This document shows positions 47,675 to 59,613 of a stretch of DNA of 64,000 bases, piece by piece; within the stretch, counting starts at the first letter, position 1, and each line of letters opens with the position of its first letter. Location of the stretch: contig CP136063.1 of the NCBI GenBank assembly GCA_032622095.1, positions 31,624,987 to 31,688,986 on the forward strand, read 5' to 3'. The notes under the pieces were generated by a model. That model was not told the origin of the DNA. It ran no database searches and saw only the letters and a list, made by a program, of their open reading frames with translations. This DNA is from Siphonodentalium dalli (lineage: Eukaryota; Mollusca; Scaphopoda; Gadilida; Siphonodentaliidae). The translations under genes and the position numbers were made by a program.

Positions 47675-50600
47675 ATAGTCTTAAAAGTTGAAACAATTAT
47701 TTATCTAATTTCATATAACTCTGATTTCTCGGATTCACTGGAATAACTACATTTAAATTCTCAAAAGTGACCCAAATGTTCTTTACAATAATTATGGAAA
47801 CATATCTTCAAAATGAGATTCATAGAATGAAGTGTTTGTGAAAAGAGACAGAGCATCTACATGTATAAGAAGAAATATATTTATTTTACAAAATTACCAA
47901 GTGGTCCTCTGAATTTTAACACTGTAATTGTCTTTAGAGATCCAAGGAATTAGTGCGATCCGATGAAAGTGATGTATTTTTAAAACTGAACTTTGTGGAA
48001 AATAGTTGGAAACATTTATGGCTAGGTGAAACGGCTTATTTATTTTATATGGCTAGACTGCCAATAGTGAAATCATAAAACAACCAATCAAAAGAGCCTT
48101 CTTCCCTGGATGGAACAAGAGCCAGAATTTATAAATGATCTATGTCCCACATATTCTAATATTTGTCATGTATCACAGAATGCATGATGATGACTGCAGT
48201 GTTTCAATGAAACATGATCCTACATTGTATCTCTATGTATGTCATCATCTGTGTGTAGGTTAAATTTGCCTGACAGGTATGTTGCATACAAAGAGTTTCT
48301 GGTATTGTGGTGTCTGCATGCATGGTTCTGTGGCAGGCCAGTGCATGCATTGAGTTTGCATCTGAGATAAATGTTTTGCAAAATGATGTATGGTTGTGAG
48401 CTGAGACTGTAAAGAGCATTAGAATGTGTCTTCATAGTTTTGCTTTATCTAAATGAATGGATTATTTTAAAGGGACACATGTTCCTACGTTAGATTGATT
48501 GTTGATCAAAATCAGACTTTTTTGGATTAATTGAAGCATTAATATTGAAGCATATAATCTTTGGAAATTTGGTCCTACTTCAGGGCCACCAATCCTCGTT
48601 TGGATAGTGCACCTTATTGTGTAGAGAAGGACAGCTGCTCCAATGTAACAAAAAAGTCATTTTTAAAAGCTGAGATTATTTTACTCTATGCTTAGTGTGA
48701 AATTTTTATCTTATGAACTATTCTGGATCCCTTAGACATGTAAATATTTTTTCGGGATTTAGTCCAAAATATTGCTTAATGCCATTTGTTGGAATGCTCC
48801 ATTCGATACCTTTCCGATGAATGGTAAAAACATATATTTTAAACTAAATGCACTAAAACATTAAAAATAAGTTAAATGTTGGACTTAGTTTATTTCTGGG
48901 CCTATAAAATCTGGACTTTTATGAGAACGAAATTGCTGTACTTAAACTATTTCTGTTGGTTTATGTATCGCAACCTTCGCAGTCATCATCACAACTATCA
49001 ATGAAACCTTCTCAATCATAGGAAGCTTTATATTTTCTTCTCACAACCATGTCTGCAACTTCTGGAATCATATTCTGCAACCTTCGCAATCATATCCGCA
49101 ACTTTGGGAACCATGTATGAACCTTCGCAATCATATTGCAAGCATGGGAATCATTGCGGCAATCATTCATTTCTACTAGGGTACTGTATGGGGTTGAAAC
49201 TGAACTTGCCCCTATGATATTGAGATAATCGCTGACCCGTCAACAAGTAAATAACATGTTTATATTGTTCAATGTCAAACACCTTGTCATGTCCTGGTAA
49301 GATTTATATAGGAATGATACGTACCTAGTTTCGTGAATCAGAATAGAGTCATTTGAAATCTCCATTCTTGTTCCTGCTGATGTCTCGTGATCCTATCTGG
49401 TCGGTTCTTATATTTTAACAATACTTACCTTTTATAAATGATTTTAATATGCATAGTGTATTTGGGGATTAATTTCTACCATGGTCCCATCAGTTATTGA
49501 TATACAATATATATGTGCATGACATGGGGTAGGTATTATATTTATTGTACACCATGTTTTAATATCAATAAATGACTCCATTTTAATATTGTCATCCTAG
49601 CTCTTGTATTCATTCCTGTTTTAATATGTCAAGTAAATTGTAGATTTATTAAACATTAACCACATACACACATCAAAATGACAAAACAAATTTGATTGTC
49701 TAAATTTACCCGGAGTATACCACTACTCATCGTCTTAAAAGTTAGAATACAAAAAACAAAAATCAAAACGCCCTCCCGCCCCATTCTCAGAAAAAAGTCT
49801 GATGAGAAACAAGGAATCTCTGTTGAATGGCCTTAGTACCCATAATGTATGACGAACACACTGACAGATGGATTACAGATTATATTTCCGGATTTTGTAC
49901 ATCTCCATGTATTTGACCACCCCTACCTTGTTCGCCAATGAGTGTATATTTAGACAGAATTAAAACACTAGTAAGAGTAAGGAACACATAATTTTGTGGT
50001 TCCGATCGAACAAGCCATGTTGATTTAATTTCATCTTATACCCGGTATATCATATAAATTGATGCTGAAAATCCAACCATTTTGATATTAATACCAGTAG
50101 CTCCCTCATACATTTAATCATTTATTCTGTGCATCTTTTATACCAACTAGTTTGGATCCCAAGAGTATTTTGGTTTCATTTTATTGTTAATTATACCAGT
50201 ACCGGTATGTAATTTGCAGTGAATTTAAACTTACCCCAAACTTATAGATTTCAGATGGAGTCATTGTTTTAGTCTCCACCTTACCCCTCAGGAAGACTAC
50301 ATTCGTTCTATTTCAATATCAATGTAGACTGAAAAAAAAACAGACTCATGAATACCAGTAAATGTGATTGACATAATCTAGTTAACATATATATGTTGAT
50401 ATATTAAAGTCCTTCAAGTATATATTTGACTTTTTTCTCAAATGCATTGAATAGTTTCTACTGTTTAATCAAGTTAGGCCAAAAAAAGATTGTATGTTTC
50501 CGGTAACGGAGAGAAAATATTAATGTATTGTAGGTAACATGTAGGTAGGGAAATGTTTTTTTTATTTTATTTTGATATTTTGTATTCAGCTGCAGAAATA

Positions 50601-51734
50601 TTGAACTACCTCGACCAAAGTGACATAAAATGCCAACCCGTGCTGTGGAGAAAGTATTACTTGATCAACGCAGTGCAAATATATATACATTTTTTAAGAT
50701 TGATAAAATATCAAACTAACCGGTACTTCATGTTTAAGTATGTTTTTTATTATTCATATACCACATTTTCATAAATTTGGCTATGTAGCTATAACCTAAC
50801 ATATGTGGTGGTAACCTCAATACATGTATATATACAGATACACACCCACCATGGCTGCTAATAGTGTCCCATAAGTCCCAAAACAAGACACAAAGCAGGC
50901 AGGAGATCCACTATCAGGAAATTAAAATTGCAAAATGTATGCCCATCAATCCACAACCCATCACACACCTTGGTCTTATGAGACTGCTGTCACTTCGTGG
51001 TCACTTTTCACAGGGATATATGTTAGAAACCATGTGTTTTGCACACTAAAGATCATCAATATTTGGACTTTTTCTCAAAATATCAATAAAAAGTTTAGGG
51101 TGGGCAGGTTATTTTTAGGGTCAGTCGATGTACGGAAACATAGTATCTTTTTTTGGCCTTAGCGGGTATCTTGTTTATTTAAAAACAAAATTTTTTAATT
51201 ATTTAAAAATGTACCGGTACTGAATATTTTAAAATTAAAAACATTCACTTTATATACATAGCCGATAGACACTTGAGCTTACTGCCTTAGAATGGCTTAG
51301 ATGCCACAAGAATATCAAACAAAGCCACCATTATTCCACATAAGGGGACATGTGTTCTTGCAGTTTGCTCACTGCATAATATCTCGAAAACTGATACCAC
51401 CAAATATCAGGTGGCCAAGTTCTAAACAAATATGTCATGCTGAGGACACAACCATAAACAGTGTCAAAGACCACAAATTTCTAATACATTTTATTTATTT
51501 AAATTAAGTCCATGCTCCTCTGGGCAATAAACATTGTCTTTGAATGGAATGGATTCAATAGAACAAGTTTCAATACTATTACTTAGCAGGTTTATTCACA
51601 TGCAGCCGAGATGAAAAGCTCCGACCGCAGGCTGTCCCTTTCCCGTGGGTGGGGGTCCGAGGCTCATACCCCAGATTTTTTTTTAAATTGAACCCATCGA
51701 GTGCGAATCTGGAGCATATTTGATGATTATTTGT
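47675..51734. other. Non-coding stretch with one minisatellite
   Basis: No gene, RNA or transposon terminus recognised apart from the repeat at 48966-49175. Confidence 0.4.
48966..49175. repeat. Degenerate ~21-bp minisatellite
   Basis: Repeated phrases 'tctgcaaccttcgcaatcata', 'tccgcaactttgggaaccatg' and 'aaccttcgcaatcatattgca' recur at roughly 21-bp steps, with interruptions in the first half. Confidence 0.65.
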
Positions 51735-52479
51735 CAGGGATTTTTTTAGGTGTCCTTAGGGTCCGGTATTCGGCCCCATTCCCAATGGGAAAAAGGCACC
51801 TTTATTCCCAATTTTCAACCACCAAATTCCCAATTGCAGGCAGGTATATAATATCATCGGGTTTATTGAATAATTATCAATTTTTTCCGACGTTTTGTAC
51901 ACTCAGTCGATCGATAAACGACTGAAAACCCATATTAAATCAGCGACATCGGGGGCCCGCATCGTATAATGTACACGCGGCGACCTAACTATTAGTATAA
52001 CATGGTGGATGGCTTTAATCCTGCCGTTGTTATCTGTGAATTTTTAATTTACCTGAGGCTGAGAAATGGACGTCAATGGGCTGGGATTTTACTCCATCTT
52101 TGAGTTACCTGTGTTCAAGCCTTGAAATAGGGTGTCTGTCATTTGCAGAATGAGGTCCCATTCTGCTTACACCTCAGCAGAATGAGGTTCCCAGAGGGTG
52201 AATTTGGTGATGCTAGCCCGCTATGCGGGGTAGCATCACTAAATTCACCCTCTGGGGACCTCATTTGTAAATGACAGACACACTATTTCAAGGCTTGCCT
52301 GTGTTTAAGTCGCGTTATACACAGACAATTACGGTATTAGTACTATTTACTTGTGTGTAACAGTGATTAATTGAATTTTTCTAAAACATGGAAAATTCCC
52401 AATTTTGGTCTGTAAAGACACATTTTTCCCAATTCGAAGGGACCCGGACCCATTCCCAAAATAGGCAGAAAAATCCCTG
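51735..52479. mobile_element. hAT-like MITE with CAGGGATTTTT ends
   Basis: Starts CAGGGATTTTTTTAGG and ends with GAAAAATCCCTG at 52479. Both ends also carry 'attcccaat' repeats and a 'gggtccgg' motif in inverted arrangement. CAGGG termini are typical of hAT elements. I could not confirm an 8-bp target duplication (flanks ttatttgt and tttgtgta). It contains the inserted element 52116-52297. Confidence 0.65.
52116..52297. mobile_element. 182-bp foldback hAT-like MITE with exact 8-bp target duplication
   Basis: Termini CAAGCCTTGAAATAG and CTATTTCAAGGCTTG; flanked on both sides by CCTGTGTT (52108-52115 and 52298-52305). The arms fold over most of its length: 'tgtctgtcatttgcagaatgaggt' near the start and the complement near the end, with an inner hairpin 'gatgctagcccgc / gcggggtagcatc'. 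Same family as 34239-34686. Confidence 0.88.
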
Positions 52480-52931
52480 TTTGTGTAATATTTGGAAAGA
52501 GAGGTAATAATGTTTTGGATTTTATCAACCGATTATGTGAGAATGTATGACATAGCAGTGTTTGTCTTCATACTTGATAAAGTTTTATGTACTAATGTTT
52601 TCTCCATGTATGGGGCCGTGACCACATGTAGTATCGACTCGGATACTAAAGAACGATGATAAAACCCAACCATCCCCAGATACAGTCTGTCCCAACTGGC
52701 AAGCTGTACTTGAAAGAAACATCAACTTTAAAGGCCCAGGCCTTTCGAACCTCCAAATCACATATCTATAATATATATCATACTACACCCCATTTGAAAT
52801 AGGAAGCTCTAATTGTATTATTTACCGTACTTATCCGGTGTAATAAACTGTAAACATGTTGTTTTGGTTTGTGAATTACCGACGTGTTTTTGTGTTTAAG
52901 TTTCATCTGGTTTTGTTGCTCAAAGTGTATT

Positions 52932-52994
52932 ATTTTCAATGGAGGGGAATAACTATATTTTTAAAGATAGAGTTATTCCCCTTCCATTGAAAAT
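52932..52994. repeat. 63-nt hairpin
   Basis: ATTTTCAATGGAGGGGAATAACT pairs with AGTTATTCCCCTTCCATTGAAAAT (one bulged base), loop of 16 nt. The size fits a microRNA precursor, but a tiny foldback relic is equally possible. Confidence 0.6.
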
Positions 52995-53396
52995 ACATTT
53001 TTAGTTTGAATTATGTTGCGTTCTGGGAGCCATAACTGGGGGGGGGATCTTTTTTATGATTTCAGCTGTTTTCTATTTCTCTATGGCATGGGCATCTTCA
53101 GAGACATAGACGTTTCAAACGGTGTGAATTATAGTATTTTAATCATATTTTATAACATAAATTGTTATTAAAACCGTATATCAAGGCACTATCAAAAATA
53201 ATAGGTGACTCGGAAATTAAGTGGGGATTAAAGTCAATAAAAAGTCACAATTGCAGTTACGTTCATCTCATATTCGTCTATTCAGCGATATTCTGCTTCG
53301 CAGTATGTTATGGCGCTCCAGTATTCATTAAGCATTATAGCCCCACTGTTATATATAACCCGCCTTTAGCTGGCGTATTCTTATTATTGAGATATT

Positions 53397-53850
53397 GTGA
53401 GGTAATGACACATGTATATAGTAGGTACAAGTCTTTATTATGTTGTGAATAAGATATGCAGTGTGTACAAATATAATGATCAATAGTCGCCGCGAATTGG
53501 TGTCCCCGAATGGGTGATGCCTGGTGTGAAGGATGCCTGGATATGATCTAGGTATGAGATGAGTCTAGTGAAAGCATGATGTGATGGGATGTAGTTGTTT
53601 CTTATATACTATTTGGGATGCCTATTAGATGAGGTGTTTGGCAATACACATCGGGATTGGTTCTTCTGTTATGGTCATCTCCCTTGACCATATTTGGGAG
53701 CCATCTTCATTGTGTGTATATCTTCGCTGAGAGTAAGACGTGTGAGGTTTCGAGAACCGAACACGAATATCTGAGTTTGGGGTTTTATATATTGGGACAT
53801 TCGTATAGTTTGAATCAAGTTGTGAGATTATAATGGGTAGTTATCTCACA
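53397..53850 (-). repeat. 3' LTR
   Basis: 454 bp with termini TGTGAGGTAA (53397) and TTATCTCACA (ends 53850), a 10-bp inverted repeat with one mismatch, TG...CA. On the element strand it has a TATA box (complement of 53783-53791) and an AATAAA signal (complement of 53434-53439). Immediately outside the upstream edge is a purine tract on the element strand (complement of about 53853-53864), as expected for the plus-strand primer. The other LTR is outside the window, so this cannot be checked by pairing. Confidence 0.8.
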
Positions 53851-54369
53851 TATGTCCCCCACCCGTGTAAGATTTTTAGCGCAGCGGAAAATCTTATGTA
53901 ACATCAAAATTATGGACCTAACTGGGGTAATTGTGATTATGTAATGTGGATGAGGCTGAAATGAAGTATAATAACATTGATTGTGGTGAAGTTATGATTA
54001 ATACATGTGGAACAAAGTTGTCTTAAAATGATGATATGCGATATTAAGTTGTCTTAAAGTGATGATACGCAATATTATGAGATTATGAAATAAATGGTGG
54101 GAAAAGCATATATGGGTTGGTATATAAAATGATCGTGCAAGCAGTCATAATGCGTGCTATATTGATATGTAGGCTAAGGTATGATAATAGAATATAGAGA
54201 TACAAGTATGAGAAGTAATGAATATAACAATACGGTAATAGTGCATGGTATGTTTTGTCAATGATGAACATTGGTGATGTATTATATAAATGCATGTTGT
54301 ATTGTTAATAAAATCATGACGATATGTATACATTCGGTATTGTGGTAATGAGAGACCAAATGTTTCTCA

Positions 54370-54729
54370 TCTGCCGTCAATTGCACAGGGAATTGTTGAG
54401 AGCATGTGTCAGAGGTGAAATATTGTTTGGAGTGTGGTATATGAGACTTTGATTAATGCGTTTGTTGATAGTTGGCGAGTTCCGTGACCAATGTTATTGA
54501 AGATAATCGGCGGTCAGTTGTCTAACTCTTGGGGTTGGCACGTGTCATATCTGCCGTTAATTGCTCAGGGAATTGTTGAGAGCATGGGTCAGAGGTGAAA
54601 TATTGTTTGGAGTGTGGTATATGAGACTTTAATTAATGCATTTGTTGATAGGTGGGGAGATCCGTGACCAATGTTATTGAAGATAATCGGCGGTCAGTTG
54701 TCTAACTCTTGGGGTTGGCACGTGTCATA
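54370..54729. repeat. 180-bp tandem duplication between env and LTR
   Basis: Two units, 54370-54549 and 54550-54729, differ at only about ten positions. Each ends with 'ttggggttggcacgtgtcat'. Confidence 0.92.
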
Positions 54730-54841
54730 ATGGCGTTATTATATGCAGCTGACGTGGTATGCATGCAGTAACGATATTAGAATTAGTCTGTGGGTTTTGT
54801 GCCCCTTATAGGAAAAAAATATGGTATTATTGGGAAAATGA

Positions 54842-56964
54842 TCAATATAGATTAAGTGGTGGGTTATGGATGGACGCGTGAGTTTTCATTATTTTCATAG
54901 GTCGTAGTGTGGATGATTCTTCATCGACATCTCGCGGGTGTTTTTTGAGAAATGTCAAATCTTCTTGTGTGATTTGTATTTGAGGTTCCTTAGCTGGAGA
55001 CAAATGAATATCTTTCGTGGCTTCATTGGATATTGGTGGGGTTAGTCTGTGACGAAGTTGCATATCAGTTCCCTTTATCATTTGGTTAAGTTTATTTCGT
55101 CGCTTTGCGATTTTAATTCGTCGCGTGTTGTGATTGCGTTGAGTCTGGTATTGGGAAATTTTCGTGATACACTGAATAATGTATTTGCGACTTGAGATGG
55201 CAATCAGTAAAATTAATACGAACGTAATGACCGCGGGAATGATAATTTGGTAATAATCCTGTTTTTTCTTTTGTTTGATGGGTTGCAGGGATGTGACTGT
55301 TTGCAGAAAATCATATAATGATAGTTGCTTTATGGGGGGTAACATTTATGTAATTCAATAGTTGATTGTAATTGGGTTATTTGTGTCTTGATGGTGATGT
55401 TTGATGAGTTCAAAGTTGTGAATGCAATTAGTTTGATACTGGCTGATGTAGCTATGCACCTTGGTGGTAAAGTTATCGTTGCGATGGGGGGTAAAATTGT
55501 GATTCTATACGGTCGTTTTCTTAAGAGATTGTGATGACAGTTTACTGTAAATGTATGAGCTTTCGTGGTTGTTATAAGCCATGTACATGCCGCCAGCTTA
55601 ATAGCGGATGGTAAATTATACTGAGGGTAAATGGCTATAGGGCAATTTGTGGCGGTATTTTTTGTATCATTGGTGAATATGTTGAGTAGGCAGTTATGAT
55701 TATGTGATGCGGCGATTGAAATTTTTTGAATTTTACAATATGGTAATTTGTTTAAAATACACGGGTGATTGTCACCAATGGTGGTATATTTGGATCGGTC
55801 GGGAGATAATAGCAGGTAATTATGAGTAATATCGATTCGGGCAACTGTATATTTATTGTTGTGTCTGAGTCTTGGGTCTCGAGGGTCTAATGGATAAAAA
55901 AATGGTATAGCGCGGAATATGTCAAACTGCATTCTGATATCGCGTAAATAAATTGTTATGGTAATGATTAGTCTGCTGTCTGTGAGTATGGTTTGTGTCT
56001 TCAAATGTTGGTAATATTTTGCAATTCCCGATTCTATGGGGAATGGTAACTTCAAATGGGCTGGAAGTAATTTCGTTATACTGTCAAGTGCCTTTTTTAA
56101 ATGTATTGGGCTTATGATCTCCGGTGTAAATCGGTGGTTAATTAGAGAGGCAATTTGAACTTTAAGATGTCGCAAATATAATTTTGCTTGGATAACATCT
56201 TGTTGTATTTCGTGTAATATTACTAGAAATTTAGCGTTGATGATTGTGAATATTTCAATTGTATGCACATGTTTTTGGGTTCGATGTGTTTCTTTTCGAA
56301 GTGTGGCTTGAATATTGGATATTGTTGTTGATAATGTGTTGACTCGTTGGCGATTTTCGTTTGAAATGACGCGTGTTATATTCATGATAGAATAAGCGGT
56401 TTGAGTATCGTGTTGGATTTTTTTTTGGTTTTGGTAGAGGGTTCGTATGTTATCTTCTACATGTGTAATATCTGACATCGAAGGGGTGCCAAATAAAAAC
56501 TTAGCTATATCGCTTATTACGGGTAATATTGCTCGTTTGAGTCTTTTGGTATTATGGAGTTGATAATAATTATGATATTCATATTGGATTTGTTTTGTTT
56601 CCGTGAGAGCCGCTGCTAATTCAGTTTGTAAATCTGTCAAAATGTTGATGAGATTAAAGTTAATGTTATTTGTCTCGTTCCTGAATGGAGGTTTGTTATG
56701 GTGATATGTGCTTTGATGAAACGTGGCACAAATGCTATTGAGTTTATTTTGGGCCATCCTTATGTCGGTAGCGAGTCTTGCTATGTAGGTATAATATGGT
56801 GTGAGTTCGATGAGAAAACTGCGATCCCAATTTTCATTTGAGACAGCAATTTGCCGGTGATGCAAAAATAACATGTTCTGTCGAGTTAACATAGCGTCAC
56901 TAGTTTGAAAGCCGATGATAAGTATGAAGAGGGTCGCTTTAACGAAGTTTTCTTTAGGCTTCAT
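54842..56964 (-). pseudogene. F-type (baculovirus F-like) envelope glycoprotein, split by a frame break
   Basis: Membrane-fusion envelope protein of the element. The likely first Met is 56964, preceded by a good splice acceptor at 56978; the frame also opens upstream at 57051. A hydrophobic signal peptide follows the Met. At about residues 141-144 RLKR is a furin-type site, directly followed by AILPVISDIAKFLFG, the fusion-peptide pattern of F-type envelopes. A helical heptad-like region, then a Cys-containing ectodomain follow. The first frame ends at 55330. The second frame (55345-54842) overlaps it by 16 nt in a run of six C and carries the membrane anchor (IIIPAVITFVLILLIAI) and a basic tail of about 110 residues. 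So the anchor is in a different frame from the ectodomain. Mutation, sequencing error or ribosomal slippage are all possible. Confidence 0.8.
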
Positions 56965-56971
56965 ATCGCTT

Positions 56972-56992
56972 GCACCCCTATAAGTAAAAATA
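56972..56992 (-). promoter_or_regulatory. Probable env splice acceptor
   Basis: On the element strand, tatttttacttatag followed by GGGTGCAAGCGAT. It lies 14 nt upstream of the Met at 56964 and would serve a subgenomic env mRNA. Confidence 0.6.
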
Positions 56993-57154
56993 TAGGTGTG
57001 TATTAGCGGGTTAGCCGGTATCTGATTATAAAGATAGATTCGCGTGGGCATGGCTTATATGGGTTAACTGGTTTGATTAATCAATGAGATTTTTCGGCCG
57101 GTGTAAGTTTACTGTTTACTGTGTATCTGGGTACCCCCAGAAATCGACGAAATA

Positions 57155-57246
57155 TGACGTCACGCGATGCCAGTGTGTGTACCAATTAGCCGCGCTGCGT
57201 GCGCTAGGCATGTCGACGAAGGTAATTAGTGGTATAGCGGTATAAA
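57155..57246 (+). promoter_or_regulatory. Promoter-like elements of antisense gene 1
   Basis: TGACGTCA (a full cAMP-response-element palindrome) at 57155-57162, ACCAAT at 57181-57186, and TATAAA at 57241-57246, 57 nt before the ATG at 57303. The order and spacing are those of a standard pol II promoter. It lies head-to-head with env, whose ORF begins about 100 bp to the left on the other strand. Confidence 0.55.
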
Positions 57247-57302
57247 TGCGTTTGTATGATGGCTGGAAAATATTACGGGCCTGTCTTTCAATCTTTGCAG
57301 TT

Positions 57303-57608
57303 ATGAGTCAACTTTTAAGTGAGTTAGAGTGTAAGTTAAGCCATGCGAGGGCGTCTGGTCTAGGTTATTTTGGGGTGATCGTCGATTCGATATATCTGAC
57401 GTACGTGAATGATCAGATAGTCGATCAATTTGAGCGGGGAAATGAGCATGCCCGGACTGGGGTATCATCCAAGAGCGATCGATATCTGTGTACGTTGTGG
57501 CTGGAGGAAAATGAGAGGTGTTACCTCGTATTAAATTTGAGGAGGCAGATTAGGGAAGAGAGGAGAAGGTTGATAGCTCTGTGGTCGGAAGAACAGACTG
57601 ACTGGTAA
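57303..57608 (+). CDS. Antisense spacer protein 1 (101 aa), paralogue of 59614-59889
   Basis: Encoded opposite to pol and env. The frame is open from an ATG at 57246, but that ATG overlaps the TATA box, and alignment with the second protein favours the ATG at 57303 (MSQLLSELE). Mostly helical, acidic and basic residues mixed, no signal peptide or membrane segment. Its C-terminal residues 71-94 share the pattern ERC-x2-V-x-NLR-x2-I-x2-ER-x-R-x-I-x-LWS with the other protein, 15 of 27 aligned residues being the same over the region. The N-termini (MS-x2-L-x2-LE) also align. A CCAAT/CRE/TATA series precedes it and an AATAAA follows at 57895. I do not recognise the family. A tttgcag just before the ATG could also be a splice acceptor. 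Function unknown; a regulator of the element is only a guess. Confidence 0.6.
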   Translation: MSQLLSELECKLSHARASGLGYFGVIVDSIYLTYVNDQIVDQFERGNEHARTGVSSKSDRYLCTLWLEENERCYLVLNLRRQIREERRRLIALWSEEQTDW

Positions 57609-59483
57609 GACGGAGTTGAGTTGGGCCGGCTGATGGGGGAGATTTGAGGAGGTTTGGCAGGAGGAGTGAAGGAGAAAGATGGGCCCAATATTTGATAGCT
57701 GTTTGTGCCTATATAATTTAACGTGGGCTACATCGTGCTAATGAAGATTGGTTTCATTGAAAACATCACATGGACATCTGAATGTGAATGACGAGTAGTG
57801 TTGCTGTATTATTTATAAAATGTATGTGTCATAGGGTGTAGGTATACCAACAGTCATGTCAATATGGATATCAAAAGGCATATGAATAAATGCGTATTGT
57901 GTACTGCTATATATAGGTTCTTATTGCTATATTTGACATGATTATTGGTCGAAATTTTTGTTGATTGCATAGTATTAGGGGAGTGCAATTGACGCATGGA
58001 ATAGTAGTTCTATCTATATTGTAATGATAATATTTGATCGCGCATTGTCACGCGGCTCTGGTTATCTTGGCGGTGGGGGGGGGGGGGGGGGGGGGGGGGG
58101 GGGTATGTATACAATATTGTCATGTTGGGAGATATTTTGCATGGTGATCTATATCGGTAGCATTGTATATGAATGGTAATTGTATGTTCCTATTTAATTG
58201 TATTGATATATTTGAACAAAATGTGTTTCTGACGTGATATTTTGTTCCTGGACAAATTATATCGGAAATTTGTATTCCGTTGTCCTATTGGAACAACTCG
58301 ATGATTGTACGTGTGTGGGATTTGGATGAAGAAACTTGATGCTTCTATATACGTGGGTTCTATACATCGTTTCGCCTTAATGAATAGTAATGGTAGTATG
58401 AACTGATGTTGGACATGTGTTAATTTGAGTTATAAGATCCGATATAGGGCGTATATGAATATGTTATTAATGACAGTTAATCATTGGCAAGTATATTTGA
58501 CAATAATATATGGGGTAGGGAAGAATATGAAAAATATTGCTTAAGGACTGACAATATTTGTGTCGTTTGGGATAAAGTGCACATGGTGAGCCTATTTTGG
58601 CACTGTATATGCACATTTTGGTAAGCGGCGGTATTGGGTGAAGTTTGTACGTGAATTTCGTGTTCACGTGTATTGGATTTTTGTTTTATGCACGATATAG
58701 ATGCATGTGGGGTCCGTGTATTGCGCGTTACATGTATGTAAGAGTGAGCTTCAGTTAGCTCTGTACATGTATCTGGGATTTTTATGCACGATTGTGCACT
58801 GTGTGTTCTATACATGTTAAGTTAACTGGGCCTTGATTGGCCGTTAACATGTACGTTGTATTTGGAGATTTTCTTGTGGAAGGGCGTTCGGGTATCATGG
58901 GAATTGGATGGGGAATTGTATCTCACTAGATACGTGGGGGGGGGGGGGGGTAAGCGTACTAAATCGTTAAGGAAGGTTCACCTATCGGTGTTCATGTCGT
59001 AATAATTGGTGTGTGTGTGTCACTTAAGTTTGTTATTATGATACACTTGTGAGGTTGTGAACCTTGGTTAATTATTTCATCTAAATAGGATTATTTGAGT
59101 TTGATGAATAATTATGGATAGTTTTGGTTATGTTATGAGGCAGAAAAATTGGCTGGGTAATGTTTGTTTATGTTATTAGTTTATGTTGAAATATTCCTAT
59201 TTATTGATATGATACTTGTGTAACATATTTTTATTGTATTTATTTATTTTATTTTTTTGAGGGAAGCAAGTTTTAGCCCTGTGTGCATGGTGCACCGATG
59301 CACACTGGACTTGCCAGCATTGAGTTATATCTGATTATTAGATGATGTTTAGTGTGTTTATTTATCATTGGATATTATGTTTAGATGTATCGAAGAGATA
59401 TCGCTTGATAGCTGGTTAGATGTTAGCGGGAACAGGGGTTTGTAATATATATTTGAGATAGATAGTGCCTAGCATGTCCCTCG
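57609..59483. other. Spacer with poly-G runs
   Basis: Includes a run of about 27-28 G at 58075-58102 and another at about 58937-58950. One minus-strand frame of 112 codons (58815-58477) has no recognisable motif. Near 59281-59310 'gtgtgcatggtgcaccgatgcacac' is a small inverted repeat. No supported gene. Confidence 0.4.
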
Positions 59484-59568
59484 GGAATCTTCGAGAGTGC
59501 TTGCTTGGTTTGGCACAGCGTCCCGATTCCATACGGACGCTATCTGCCAATATGAGATAAGTATATAA
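59484..59568 (+). promoter_or_regulatory. Promoter-like elements of antisense gene 2
   Basis: TATATAA at 59562-59568, 46 nt upstream of the ATG at 59614. About 70 nt further upstream GGAATCTTCG (59484-59493) fits a heat-shock-element half-site pair (nGAAnnTTCn); with so short a motif this may be chance. Confidence 0.5.
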
Positions 59569-59613
59569 GGTTTGGGAATATCGACAAGGGTTATTTCTGA
59601 CATAATTTTCATT

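Noticed and set aside
53162-53452. 96-codon plus-strand frame
   Set aside because: It runs across the LTR border at 53397 and has no family match that I recognise.
58477-58815. 112-codon minus-strand frame in the spacer, a possible third accessory gene
   Set aside because: Composition is unremarkable, it has no motif shared with the antisense pair and no clear promoter or acceptor.
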